Positions 30,810 to 41,514 of a stretch of DNA of 64,000 nt are shown piece by piece. The stretch's first letter is position 1. Each line of letters starts with the position of its first letter. A program made the position numbers and the translations under genes. The DNA is from Isochrysis galbana (lineage: Eukaryota; Haptophyta; Isochrysidales; Isochrysidaceae). The stretch covers positions 5,782,282-5,846,281 of the forward strand of contig CM030933.1 of the NCBI GenBank assembly GCA_018136815.1, in the 5' to 3' direction. The notes under the pieces are model-generated. The model worked only from the letters and a program-made list of their open reading frames with translations, did no database searches and was not told the DNA's origin.

Positions 30810-31784
30810 ATGAGCCTGTGGTCGCCACCGGTCCTCATCTCGTCCGCACCGCGCATCTTTGTGATCGACGGCTTCGCGAGTCTCGCTGAGGTGGAGGCTG
30901 TCCTCGGAGACGCCGCCGTCCACCTTGAGCCCTCGCTCACCCAGTCGGCTGATGGCTCACTACATGCCGCCGCCATTGGCCGCCATTCCCAGCAATACAC
31001 GCTGCCGCCCCGCCTGTGGTCACCTACCACTGCGGCGATCATTCGTCGAATGGATGCGGCAACCATGCAGCCGCACGACCATGGCGAGCATCTCACCGTC
31101 ACGGAATATAAGATCGGTCAACACTATCAAGTGCACGTCGATTCATCACTTGCAGTGGGCCGTTCTGTTACTGCGCTGCTCTTCCTTGAAGCCCCAGAGG
31201 AGGGTGGTGAGCTCATATTCCCATGGGCTGTTGGGCCGTCTCAATTTGCTGCTGGTTCAGATCCTGCACTCGGCGATGTATTCTCGCCACGTCTGCCACC
31301 AGGCATCAACGGGACTGGCCGAGCTCTGAGCGATTACTTCAATCGTGAGACTCTTCCCCAACTGGATGAGCCCAACATGTGTGATTCGCCGAGTGATGCC
31401 CTGCGCATCGAGCCTCGCATGGGTCGGTTAGTCGTTTTTTTCAACCACGATCCTCAAGGCCGCCAGCTACGTCCGCGCTCCCTCCACGGAAGCTGTCCCG
31501 TCAAACGAGGTCGTAAACGCATTGCTCAACGCTGGTACAGGTGGCATGACATGGCATCCCCGAATGAACTCGGCACGCTATTGGAGCGCATGCATGGACC
31601 AAAGGGATGGCGGGTTGATTATCGAACACAGATGCGGCGAGAGCGGGAGGAGGCCGAGCTCGCGGCGCTTCTAGCGGAGAATGCGCGATTGCGAGCTGAA
31701 GCTGCCGAGAGAGGAAGCGCGCATAGAATGAGCGATGCGGATGTGAGTGAGAATGCAACAGCTGAGTCGAAGATTGAGCTTTGA
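30810..31784 (+). CDS. Prolyl 4-hydroxylase family 2-oxoglutarate dioxygenase
   Basis: Predicted 324-residue, intronless Fe(II)/2-oxoglutarate dioxygenase of the P4H type, which hydroxylates prolyl residues of secreted glycoproteins or regulatory proteins. The double-stranded beta-helix shows YKIGQHYQVHVDSS (HxD ligands His109 and Asp111), SVTALLFLEAPEEGGELIFPW, GRLVVFFNHDPQG, and RSLHGSCPVKRGRK, with the distal His226 and probable 2-oxoglutarate Lys236, then RIAQRWYRWHD. An extra loop of ~45 residues lies between the strands. The C-terminus (~275-324) is a charged coiled coil (EREEAELAALLAENARLRAE). No signal peptide or anchor is obvious at MSLWSPPVLISSAPR, so a cytosolic role cannot be excluded. 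The start is the first Met of the frame. Confidence 0.85.
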   Translation: MSLWSPPVLISSAPRIFVIDGFASLAEVEAVLGDAAVHLEPSLTQSADGSLHAAAIGRHSQQYTLPPRLWSPTTAAIIRRMDAATMQPHDHGEHLTVTEYKIGQHYQVHVDSSLAVGRSVTALLFLEAPEEGGELIFPWAVGPSQFAAGSDPALGDVFSPRLPPGINGTGRALSDYFNRETLPQLDEPNMCDSPSDALRIEPRMGRLVVFFNHDPQGRQLRPRSLHGSCPVKRGRKRIAQRWYRWHDMASPNELGTLLERMHGPKGWRVDYRTQMRREREEAELAALLAENARLRAEAAERGSAHRMSDADVSENATAESKIEL

Positions 31785-32889
31785 GGTTGGGCGAGATCCT
31801 TAAAAGAAGAACCAAGTCTGGCAGTGTAGTCCGGGGTACACACGTTTCATCTCCGCATTGTCGGTCCTTTTTTGTAATGGCGTGTCGTGGTTGTGGCGGT
31901 CGTGTGCAAGTGACAATTGCGGTGACTTCTGAATCTGAATGCACGGCTTTGTGTTTGTGTGCACTTACGTTGCGCTTACAGCCGTACTGGTTGCGCAAGG
32001 GGTGGCGGCATATCTATCTAGCTGTGTTGCCGAATTTTCCCAAATGCTACAAGTTATTCCAACACTCTAAACCCTGAGAACACTACTTGCGCTCTTTCTA
32101 TTGCTATTGCTTTTGAGCTATCGTCTATCGTACATATACATATCTACATTATCTATATCACAGTTGGCGGTCGGTGGGTAGCCTACCCGACTTGAGAAAG
32201 GTTAATACTAAAGAACTAAAGATCTTTGTCCTTTGTTCGATCTTTTTGTTCTTTGTTTGGCCGTCGACGCGCCGACGCTCGACGCCGACCACGCCCCACG
32301 CGCGCACGCGCGCACAGTGAAAAGCCACAAAGCCACCCGCTCGCCTCCACGGACGGAAATTAACTCAGTTACTTGCTCGACGGACGCATCACGGGGCAGT
32401 TAGATAACTGCTTGTGCCGCCTCACAAGGGCAGCTAGTGGCAGTTAACCAAGTTTTCTAGATAACTGCTCCAGCCAATCCCTAGCCTTGCCCAAAACAAA
32501 GGTTTTTCGTTGTGTTTATTTCGGGCGGCCGGCGGCCGCCCAGCGAAGAGCTCGGCGGCCGGCCGGCCGACTCCCTCTGGGCTGGCCGGGGTTTCTGAAA
32601 TTTGAAACTAGAGGGCCCCTCCGTTCCCCAGGTTCGTCTTCGTCTTGCGCCTGCGCTTCGCATCCGCCATCGAGCAGCGACTAGCGGCGCCTCCACCGAC
32701 GACACCAGCCGGGTGGCCTCCGCGTGCGCGGTCCGCCACGACTCGTCGTCCACGTGCGCAAACGCCGGCACCAGCACCCGAGTCGGACCGCGCGCGCGGA
32801 ACAGGTACGCCGCCGCTCGGCTCGCATTCGACATGTACCGAGCTTGTGGCGCCAGGTCGAGCTCCTGCACCGACTGAGTCGAGCTCCAC
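31785..32889. other. Intergenic region
   Basis: No gene recognised in 31785-32480. In 32480-32889 a minus-strand frame reading ARYMSNASRAAAYLFRARGP and FAHVDDESWRTAHAEATRLV looks protein-like and continues past the acidic ORF in another phase, so it may be a downstream exon or frameshifted part of that gene. Confidence 0.35.
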
Positions 32890-33168
32890 TCACTCCTTGT
32901 CGGCCATCTCGACCAGCTCGCGCAGCAGCTCGCGCAGGTCGTCCGCGCATTCCTCGCAGTCGTCCTCGTCCTCGCCAATCTCCTCCTCAGTCTCCTCCTC
33001 CTCAGTCTCCTCCTCCTCACTCTCCTCGTCCTCGCTGACGTCGCTGGCGTCACTGCCGCCGTTCCAGTCGTCTCCCGAGTCCTCGTCCTCCTCGGCATCG
33101 GTCTCCGCCTCGTCGTCAGACGCGGGCACACGGTAGTCGACCACGGGCCGCACACGCAGGGAGCGCAT
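32890..33168 (-). CDS. Short highly acidic ORF, possible first exon
   Basis: Starting MRSLRVRPVVDYRVPASDD, this 92-codon frame is dominated by Asp/Glu (EDEESEEEETEEEETEEEIG) and ends DLRELLRELVEMADKE. The terminal GAG is directly followed by TGAGTGG, i.e. the stop overlaps a possible GA|GTGAGT donor, so the gene may continue by splicing into the protein-like frame at 32.5-32.87 kb. It could be an acidic chromatin or transposon protein; no family is recognised. Confidence 0.35.
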   Translation of the reverse strand: MRSLRVRPVVDYRVPASDDEAETDAEEDEDSGDDWNGGSDASDVSEDEESEEEETEEEETEEEIGEDEDDCEECADDLRELLRELVEMADKE

Positions 33169-33377
33169 CGAGAGCGAGGAGGTGTGGGGGGTGGAAAGAG
33201 CGGAGAGGACCAGGGGCGAGGGGAGAGGCGTGCACACCGCTGTGAGACGGGTGTGATGAGTTGCAATCACACGCCGTGATTTCGTCAGGTGCACGCCCTC
33301 GGTCGGGTCCCCCGCGGGGTCTGTGATGCGTTTGGCGAGATGTGCACCGCCCCCCCCCCCCCCCCTCCCCCCCTTTC

Positions 33378-33473
33378 GCGGGACGTCGTGCGTGCGCATA
33401 ACAACTTTTTCATCTGCAGTGCAGCGGGTCCCCCGCGGGGACGCCGTGCGTGCGCATAACAACTTTTTCATAT
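33378..33473 (+). repeat. Tandem duplicate of a ~35-bp motif
   Basis: CGTGCGTGCGCATAACAACTTTTTCAT occurs at 33387-33413 and again at 33447-33473, each preceded by a GGGACGYCG context. A C run of ~18 lies just upstream and the LTR copy begins just downstream. Confidence 0.7.
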
Positions 33474-33478
33474 ATACG

Positions 33479-34415
33479 GTCCCAAATCACCGATAACCCA
33501 AACACGTCGCGAGAGACGGAGAGAGAGAGCGAGAGAGAGAGAGAGAGTCCGCAGCGACGGCCGGAGCGTGTCTCCCTTGTAACTTCCCACGTGGCGGAGA
33601 GTCCGAAGGGGAGCGTCATGTCGCGCGACCGCGGCGATCACTTCGGATACAGATCGCAACGAGATATCTTTGCGACAGAAGAAATCTTGCCGTTGAGCGT
33701 GAACCTTCTAGACGCTTCTAAAGAACAACCCTGAGTAGCAACCAAGGGGAAGAAACACCAAAGGGGCCAAGGGCTTGCATGTAACTTGCATCAAGGGGAA
33801 AGATTTCCTCACCTAAGAAGCGAACCTACACCGATCTCCAAGGGGAGATGGCAAATCAAACCTCAGATCTCGAGCGGATAGAGCAACCGACTCGCTCGCC
33901 AAAACCTTGACCGAGAAGAAAGAAGCAAGGACCTACAAGCCAAGGGTAGCGGACCTAGGGAATATGAGAGGAAATTTCCGAACGCCAACGCGAACGCCAA
34001 ACGCCGGAAGGCAACGAAACCCTAACCAGGCCAAGCAGAACCTACGAAGAACAGCCCTGGACGACAACGAAAGTTAGCGCAAGTCCCAAGAGAGAACCGG
34101 AACCCAACAAGGAACGACAAGCCTTGCAAGAAGCTAAATAAGCCTCCTGAAGGCACCCCGAGAGCCTGAGACAAGCGCGCAGCGAGCGACAGGCGACCTG
34201 GCTCCTTTGGGTCAAGGTTACCCGAAAGTAGGAAACCTGGAATCTAGACCTGACAAACAAGCTAGACGGAACGAAACGAGAACCCGAATTCTAGGCCGCT
34301 AGGGACGAACCCTACCAACCTAGATGTACCTGAGCTCCACCGTGTGGCCGCACGGCGAAGGACTTGGAAATAAGAGCCTGGGAATCGCATCATCTAACAT
34401 CTAGGATGAATGCGA
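33479..34415 (+). mobile_element. Partial LTR copy of the chromovirus family
   Basis: Aligns to 15463-16400 over its full length with scattered substitutions and small indels, in the same orientation. It starts abruptly at CCCAAATCACCGATAACCC and ends near GGATGAATGCGA. No coding part is attached, so it is a truncated solo-LTR-like remnant. Confidence 0.75.
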
Positions 34416-35574
34416 TAGGGACACTCCCTGGAACCGGAGAAAGGAGCCGGTCTCCCTCTTGCCCCTTCCTCCTGCCCTGCCCTTTCCTCATCTAACGTTG
34501 TACAGCGGTGTGCCCTTACTCCTCTTCTTCCTCCTCTTTCCCTCTTATCCCTCCAGATTTAGGGTGTCTGCGAAAAAAAATTTACCTGTAAACTGGCAAT
34601 AATACAATGGATATCAGAGCACGTGGAGCAATCACATCCGCTGTGAATTCTCTCCTAGTCATCGCCGGTGGTAGTGGGATGCTCCCGCAGAAAGGCTTCA
34701 ATTGAAGGGTACGGACCGTGGGGTGTATCGAGACCATCAATGGCGTCAGGATATCAGCTGTCAAGTAGATGCAAATGTCAAGCTCATAGCCATCGATCCG
34801 GGTATCAAGAAGAAGCTACAGATTGCTTCAGCTCCTCTGTCGCACGTTAACTGCAGGTGTTTGATGGGGTAGCGTGGGGGGAAAAGTTGCTATGCGCACG
34901 CGTCTTCCAACTCAATGCTAACATAACATTATACATTATAAGAGAAAACAAAACTATCACCTGGCCCTCTTTCCTCTTTTGACGGAACGCGAGTTGACGC
35001 TATAAGTTCTAACGGCTAGACTACTGCTACAGCTCCTCACGTACTCGCTAGTGGCCTACAGCTATCCTATGTCCTATGGGCACAGCTATGGCTGTTCTCG
35101 AACAACAGAAGAGATAAAATAATTCATGTTATATCCTAGCCAACCCCACTAGCTAATTGGACACAACTTTTCCGTCCCGGAATCCCGCCATGCCTGACGA
35201 GCCAGGTGTCCGAGTGCTACCGGGGGGAGGGGGCATTGCCCCCTCTCCTCGATATTTGTCCTCCCCCCAGTGCACGCACCGACCCCGCGCACCCCAGCAC
35301 GTCCTCTCCTCGAGTCCACGCTGGGGGAAAACCCCTTTCGGGTAAAAGCAACGCGGAGGGGGGGGGGGGGGGCACTCGTGAATAGGGGCCCAGGAGCGCT
35401 AATCTCTCCTCGCCGAAGCGAGTGGCCGCGGCGAGCCGCGGCCCTTCCCTCCTGGCTCTGGCGCCCCCGTCTTCTCTTACCCAAACGGGGCGAGAAGACA
35501 CGTAAACGCCGGAGGGGAGAGCTGCCGCTCTCCCCTCCCCTCCCTCTTCCCTTTTCCTCCTCTCTTCCCTGCGG
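34416..35574. other. Intergenic region
   Basis: No gene seen. Contains pyrimidine-rich sequence at 34450-34560, an AT-rich stretch at 34915-35160, and GC-rich sequence with a 15-base G run at 35358-35372. Confidence 0.45.
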
Positions 35575-35990
35575 CGGGGGCCCATGGCGCGCGCCTGCGG
35601 CCCCTCTTCAGGTCCCCAGGAGGCCGCCAGGGGCCTGGGAGCGCAGCTCAAGGGGCAGGTGAGGCTGGGGCATGGCCCTGGCCCCTCCTGCCTCTCCCTC
35701 GCTGGCTCTCGAGCCCCTGCCAGTCGACTGGAGCTGGCTGGGGGGTCCTGATCAGGGGGGCCCAGGGGGAGGAGGGGCTGGTCAGAGGGATGGGCAGGCC
35801 ACGACGGGCCAGGGCGGGCGAGTCAGGCGAGCCTGTGGGGAGAGGAATGGGTCAGCAGGGCTGTGTGCTCCTGGCAAGCCATCAGGCGTGCCAGGAGAGT
35901 GGGTGGTTCCTCCCCCATGGCAGGGGAGGAGTGGAGAGAGGGGGGGGCTCGTGCCCCCCCATGGGCGAACTAAGTATAAACTTAGTTGAC
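35575..35990 (+). repeat. Dispersed GC-rich element, inverted copy at 38780-39390
   Basis: Shared blocks with the inverted copy: CCCATGGCGCGCGCCT, CCTGCCTCTCCCTCG, TCGACTGGAGCTGGCTGGGG, GGTCAGAGGGATGGGC, GGCAAGCCATCAGGCGTGCC and the ending CATGGGCGAACTAAGTATAA. It ends in the imperfect palindrome ACTAAGTATAAACTTAGT. A shorter relative of its 3' end is at 45125-45260. Confidence 0.75.
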
Positions 35991-36123
35991 GAACAATAGA
36001 AGAGATAAGTGCTAATCAATACTCTTGTACTGGAAGCGTTCGAGTACGCCCTGAGATAAACCTATTCATGCCCCGCGATTCCCAAAACGGCAAAAGAAAA
36101 GTCTCCGTCATGCCTCGCCGACG

Positions 36124-37919
36124 ATGGACCGGGCCCGTTTGAACAAACCGTCCGTGGCCTGTACGACTGGTGCAGCGGCAGAGAGGCCCCAGTCGAGGCA
36201 GAAGCCAGGGGCTGGAAAGTATGCCGGCCTACTTGTCCAGCAGACCGCCAACAAACTAGCCTACTCGAACGTCAAGCTGAGTGAAGAGGTGGGAGCGCTG
36301 CGTGCGCAGATCGCCGACCTCTCACTCAAGAACTCCATTCTCGAGGCAAAGCTTCAATCGACCCAGGCGGCAGCTGCACGGGCATCGAGCGGTACAGATT
36401 TGCTGGAGCTGAGTCTCGCAGAGTCACAAGCGGAATGCGCCTCCGCGCGTGAGAAGCTCGACGCCATGAAGAGCGAGAAGACGCTAGAGATTGAGGCACT
36501 GCAGGTATGTAGCATGCTGCCAAGTTAGGCCTGAAGAACCACAGTGTGCTGGGCAAGCGCGCTGTAGCGATCGAGCGCTAGACTTCTTCAGCGTGGGTCT
36601 AGTGCTTTGCATCCCACTTCGGCGGTGCAGGCCCAGCATGACTCGTTGGTCGCAACGCTGGTTGAGAAGCATAAAAGGGAGTTGTGCGCTATGAAATTGG
36701 AGGCAGAATGTTTGCTCATGAAGCACACCCAGACGCATCAGGCGGCAGCCGTTGCCGCTAGGATACGAGCCGAGAATACTGTCGCACTCGCGTCCTCGGC
36801 GCAGGTGTCGCATCAGGAGGCTTTGCGCGCACAGCAGACGGAGGCTGAAGCCCGCATGCAATCATGTCAAGAAGCCGCCAACGCTCTAGCCTCCACCATG
36901 CAGGTGTCAATGGCCCTTGCGCTGAAAGAAGTCGAGGAGGAGCAGGTAAGTTGCCTAAAGCTTTCACAATTGTCTACTTTCTCTCTTGAACTCCCGCCAT
37001 TTCTGAGTAAACGGACGCTCCTCGGCTGCTCACTGCGCACATGCAGTGATAAAGCGTTGGGGCTAGAAGCATATAGTGGCAATACTAGGTTCGGTAATCA
37101 CGGAATGTTGTGCTCGTGTACTCCCTGCAGATTGCACAACGCAAGGCACTTCTCGCACGCGAAAGGGCCGTCTCCGACCTGGTTCGCCGAACTCAAGCTG
37201 CAGCGCGTGCGGTTAAGCGTGATCTTGCAGCTGAGCGTCGCCATCTCCGCGAATTGCATGATGCCACGTTACTACAACGTTTTGAGGCGCTCAGTGGCGG
37301 GAGGCGAGGCTGCTATGCTTGCGACACACCACCTGCTCTTGTCGGCCTACGACGAAGTTACAGTCCCTGGACTGGAGGGTGTATTAAAGGGTGTGTATAC
37401 GGTCGCGAATCTTCTAGAACGATGGATGCTTGTGCTTCCGAAGTGCACGTCACGGATGTGGACGTCACGAGCAAAATAGATGATCAGGCTCCTAAACAAG
37501 AGGCGGGAGTGAGCCCGTTCAAAGGCAATTCCAATGCAGAGACGCATATTCGAATATCCAATGTTCATGGGACTGTGGCGCAGCACATGGTGCTGCCAAT
37601 GCGACGGGTCCGACTATCCGAAGTAAACGGATTGCATGGCTGTACCTCCTCGGATTCACAGTTGAACGAGGAATCCGTCTCAACAGATGTGACAGCGCCA
37701 GGTGAAGCGACTGATTCAAGCGATGAAAGGCCTAAACACGCAGCATGGACGTGGAATGAGAGGATATTGACGAGAAATCACACTGAAGACGGGGATGGAC
37801 TGCCACAACCTACACAAGTGTGTGCGGCCGATGTTGATACAATTCTCTCGTCCAAACTTGGCGGAGCGCCCTCTACCATTCTGTCTCCCAGCAGTTCTAC
37901 CGCATATGTCTGGCTTTAA
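36124..37919 (+). CDS. Coiled-coil protein of unknown function, three exons
   Basis: Predicted 494-residue protein. Exons are 36124-36504, 36631-36945 and 37131-37919; introns of 126 and 185 bp are GT-AG and phase 0, both after CAG. Residues ~35-300 form an almost continuous coiled coil (KLSEEVGALRAQIADLSLKN, VATLVEKHKRELCAMKLEAE, KRDLAAERRHLRELHDATLL). The C-terminal ~180 residues are Ser/Thr-rich and presumably disordered. The basic N-terminus followed by KLAYSNVKLSEEV is loosely like shugoshin or other centromere/cytoskeletal coiled coils, but that is not evidence of homology. The gene sits between the inverted repeats at 35575-35990 and 38780-39390. Confidence 0.65.
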
Positions 37920-38779
37920 TGGCTGGCGTTCATGTCAGCAGATGTCAGCGGCTATCGTCTTGTGGCCATCACTGCTGTGCGATACGAACAATGAGTCGAA
38001 TCTAGGCTAGATCACGTAGAGAGACGACAAAGACAGGGAGAAGGTCCAACTTGCAACTTGAAGCCCCCTCCCCCCCTTTTTTTGGCCGCTATCCCCACAT
38101 ACTTTGTATAAGTGTATAATAATAAAATAACTGAGCGTTAGTACCACTACTCCCACTAGCCCGGTACTATCACGACACCCCTCAGCGCACTTGCTTGTAC
38201 CTGTACGCCTTGACGTGCGCTGGTGCCACAGATGCATACGTATATGCACCCCTTCAAATCTCCCCCCTCGCAGACTCCCCGCTCCCATTATATCTCCCCA
38301 CAAATTAAAATGGGTGAAAACCAGTGACTAGTGAGACGAACCGACCTACGTCGGGCGACTCACCAAGGAAAATCGCACGGGGGGGAGGGGGATGGAATCT
38401 CTAATCTCTCGTCAAAAAAGAAGAACGGCCCTTACCATATGTACCGTGCGCTGTGCCTAAAAAAAACATCTGAAGATTCTGGGCTACCACCTACTACATT
38501 GACGGGATTTCCCTCCTCTGACTACTCCGCCGTTAATTTCCCTTTCCCCACCTCTTTCCCTGCCCCCCTTCATTCCTTTTTCTTCGGTTTCCGGGGTCCG
38601 GCCCTGGTGCGCTACCTAAGGCCTGGTTCGGAGTGCGGGGGCCGGGCAGGCCTGTTGTGTTCTCTCTTTTGGTGTGCGCGTCTGCCCTTGCCCGCGTCTG
38701 GTGTGACGGTGTCGCCGGGTCCGCTGCGTCTCTGTGTTTTCCTTGGTCCAGGTTTTATTGGCTTATTCGTCCTTGTTTT
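37920..38779. other. Intergenic region
   Basis: No gene. 38098-38165 (ATAACTGAGCGTTAGTACCACTACTCCCACTAGCCC) resembles 53235-53292, a short dispersed repeat. 38580-38780 is GT/CT-biased. Confidence 0.4.
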
Positions 38780-39390
38780 GTCACTAAGTTTAATACTTAG
38801 TTCGCCCATGGGGGGGCACGAGCCCCCCTCTCTCTCCACTCCTCCCCTGCCATGGGGGAGGAACCACCCACTCTCCTGGCACGCCTGATGGCTTGCCAGG
38901 AGCACACTGCCATGCTGACCCATTCCTCTCCCCGCAGGCACGCCTGATTCGCCCGCCCTGGCCTGTCGTGGCCAGCCCATCCCTCTGACCAGCCCCTCCT
39001 CCCCCTGGGCCCCCCTGTTCAGGACCCCCCAGCCAGCTCCAGTCGACCCGCAAGCCCGCAGGGCGTGCGGAAACTTCCATGCGCACGCACGGAGTCCCCG
39101 CGGGGGGAGGGAGGCACATGCATCTGGCGAAGGATGATTGCCACTCATCATGCTCACGGCGTGCGCCTGCCGAAACCTTTTTCTGCGCATCCGTGATGTC
39201 ATGCGGAAACTTCCCGAAACCCCTTTACGGTGTACCTGCGAGGCACGCGAGGGAGAGGCAGGAGAGGCCAGGGGCTGAGCCCCAGCCTCCACTGCCCCCT
39301 GAGCAGCCTGGCTGGCCCTCTGGGAGCCCCCTCAGGACCCCTAAGAGCAGGTCGAGGCGCGCGCCATGGGCACGCGCCGCAGGAGAGGGC
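38780..39390 (-). repeat. Inverted copy of the 35575-35990 element, split by ~170 bp
   Basis: 38780-39060 is the reverse complement of 35700-35990, and 39230-39390 of 35575-35700. The ~170 bp between are unrelated and contain GCGCACGCACGGAGTCCCCGC, similar to the GC-rich motif at 33.4 kb. It begins with the loop CACTAAGTTTAATACTTAGT. Confidence 0.7.
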
Positions 39391-39638
39391 GAAGAGAGAG
39401 TGGAAGAAAGGAGAGCGGAAATCGTCAGTCCCCGGACCGGGGATTCACCGATAACCGCGACCCGTTTACATTAGTAAACGGGCGGAGTGAGAGACTGGCG
39501 ACAGGCGGAAGAACGGAGGGAGCGGCGCAAGTTCGGCCAGGGATGCCCTCTCAACGTATGGGTCCCCGGGCGCCGTCGCTTATTCTGCGGAGAAATGCTC
39601 GGACAGGCTCGCCTGCCCCAAGCAAGGGCCTCTCACTC

Positions 39639-40511
39639 TCAACGGGACGACGGCAAAAGCTCGGTCCCCCCCCCCCCCCGGTGCTTTTTCTGGTAAATCT
39701 TCAATGTACAGGTTACATTGGCGAGACTAACTGGGTTTTCACCCGAATGAGCTTGTGGGGAGCTCGTACGGGAGCCGGGGGCTTGCGAGGGGGGAGGTAT
39801 AATCAGGTGATTACATAGTTCTGTTTGTGCCTTGGGACTTGGTGCGGTCATGGGCGTCGTGGCTTGGCGTGTTAGTGCAAGTCTAGTGAGAGTAGAGGTA
39901 CTAACGCTCAAGAATGTGTTTTTTGGCCCTGTCTCAAGTTGGTGTTTGTTGTGGTAGGCCTCCTGGGCCTGTGCCGCTTGTGTCGTTCGCGCGCCCGGGG
40001 CTCGCTTGTCTGTTTGGCCTTCAGCGGCATTGAAGAGCATCCCTCCTGGTTTGCCTCCCCTTTTGCTCCTGTACCCCTTGCTGGGTGGGGGGCCCTGTCT
40101 GCTCTTTGTCCATCTCTTTGTTTTGATGCGGCATTCCCCCATTGGGGTTCTGCTGTAGATGGTACCGGGCCGGCCCCTCGCGCCGGAGCGCGAGGGCGGT
40201 ACCGCGGTCGTGTAGGGTCCCGGCCCGGAGGCCTTCCCTTTGGAAGCGTGGAAGCGTCCCACTGGAGTGGTGTGGCTGGTGTGGCTGTGTGTTGTGTTGG
40301 AAGTGTGCTGCAAGCTGGCTGCTGCCAGCATGGCGGCCTTGTTCGTGGTGTTCGCGGTGGTTCGCGGGCGCGGCCGGCCGGCTCCTGTGCCCACCTGACT
40401 GGGGGGGTCGTCCTGACGCGGTCGCTTCGGCGACAGCGGCGTGTCCATCAAGCCTTCGTCCATCGCGGCGAGGGCAGCGGCAGCGAGGGAGGGCGGCGGC
40501 GCGCGCTCCAT
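39639..40511 (-). mobile_element. LINE-like ORF1 (290 codons)
   Basis: Basic, Pro/Thr/Ser-rich frame starting MERAPPPSLAAAALAAMDEG, with SPKRPRQDD, TNKAAMLAAASLQHTS and GYRSKRGGKPGG. The start region has relatives at 14866 and 62322, each an ATG preceded by a short palindromic TA-rich leader. The composition fits a nucleic-acid-binding ORF1/gag-like protein. No reverse transcriptase follows; the downstream sequence is the GC-rich dispersed element. Confidence 0.55.
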
Positions 40512-41514
40512 GACCCTATCAGTTTACTGATAGTTGTGCCGTGCGCTGTGCCTAGCTAGGGTGCCGTGTGTGTGAGTGTGTACGTGTGTACTGTGTGTAT
40601 GGGTGTACACGTCGCATATGACCACAATTATGAGTACGGTATAATGGTATAATGTGTTGTTCTAATCAATGAGCCGATGCCGCGCCCATAGATAGCCATA
40701 GCCACCTATAGCCTATAGATAGCGCCGTCGCCGTGTCGCCGTGTCGCCGTGCGCGCCGAACTGTCTTCCCCTAGGGGCCTCTAGAAAGACGGTATTATGT
40801 ATTATACGGCTGTCTTTAGTCCCCAAAGAAAGTCACTGTCTCTGTCTTTCACATGTAGGGTTTGCGAGGTTCCCGTATGTATTTCGTATTTCTAGAATCT
40901 AGAAAAGTCAAAAATAGGCCTTTTTGCTGTGTTTGTGTTTGGAGCCCCCCCCCCCCTGCCGTGTTTCCCATCTAGGCCCCCATCCCCGCAGGTGTCGTAG
41001 GTGTGGGTGTGGTACTAGATGACGGATGAGAAAATGAACATGAAAATGAAAAGAGGATGAAGGCAAGCTGCAAGCTGCAAGCTGCAAGCTGCCTGCCACA
41101 CGACCTCGTGACCTCGTACCACCTGCCACTAGCCAGCTTGCTCCCCTCGACATAAGACACCCTCAGCCGATGAGAAGGTGCGAGGTCTGCAAAATAGGGG
41201 GGCAGCGACCCAAGCTTTTTGGAGTGGTACCAATGATCCAATGATTCGAGTTGCGAGTAGTCAGAGGTAGTAAAACAAAAAGCGCCGCCTGGCGGTCTAC
41301 TCATAGATCAAGGAGGTACGTAGGAGTATTCATAGGGGCAGCAGGAGTATCACGAGCGGTCGTCGCGAGGCGCGAGCGGCGCGAGCGGCGCGAGGGGGAG
41401 CGGGAACAGGGAGGGGGGAAAGGGGGGCGAGGGGCCGGGAGGCGCTGGAAGTGGGAGAGGCGAGGTGGAACGAGCGAGTGCCGAAGGAGGGAGGGGGGAG
41501 GGGCGGGCGGGACT
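40512..41514. other. Intergenic region
   Basis: No gene. Contains GTGTGTGTGAGTGTGTACG microsatellite near 40565, GCCGTGTCGCCGTGTCGCCG near 40735, a four-unit GCAAGCTGCAAGCTGCAAGC repeat at 41063-41092, and G-rich sequence at 41390-41510 just before the next start. Confidence 0.45.

Noticed and set aside
32645-33136. Ser-rich + strand frame
   Set aside because: Antisense of the acidic Asp/Glu ORF, giving poly-Ser.
35149-35662. Overlapping Gly/Arg/Pro-rich ORFs
   Set aside because: Lie in GC-rich repeat sequence that recurs inverted at 39 kb; no protein-like content.
38331-38888. 185-codon + strand frame with hydrophobic stretches
   Set aside because: Runs across a repeat boundary into the GC-rich dispersed element; hydrophobicity reflects CTT/GTT-rich DNA.
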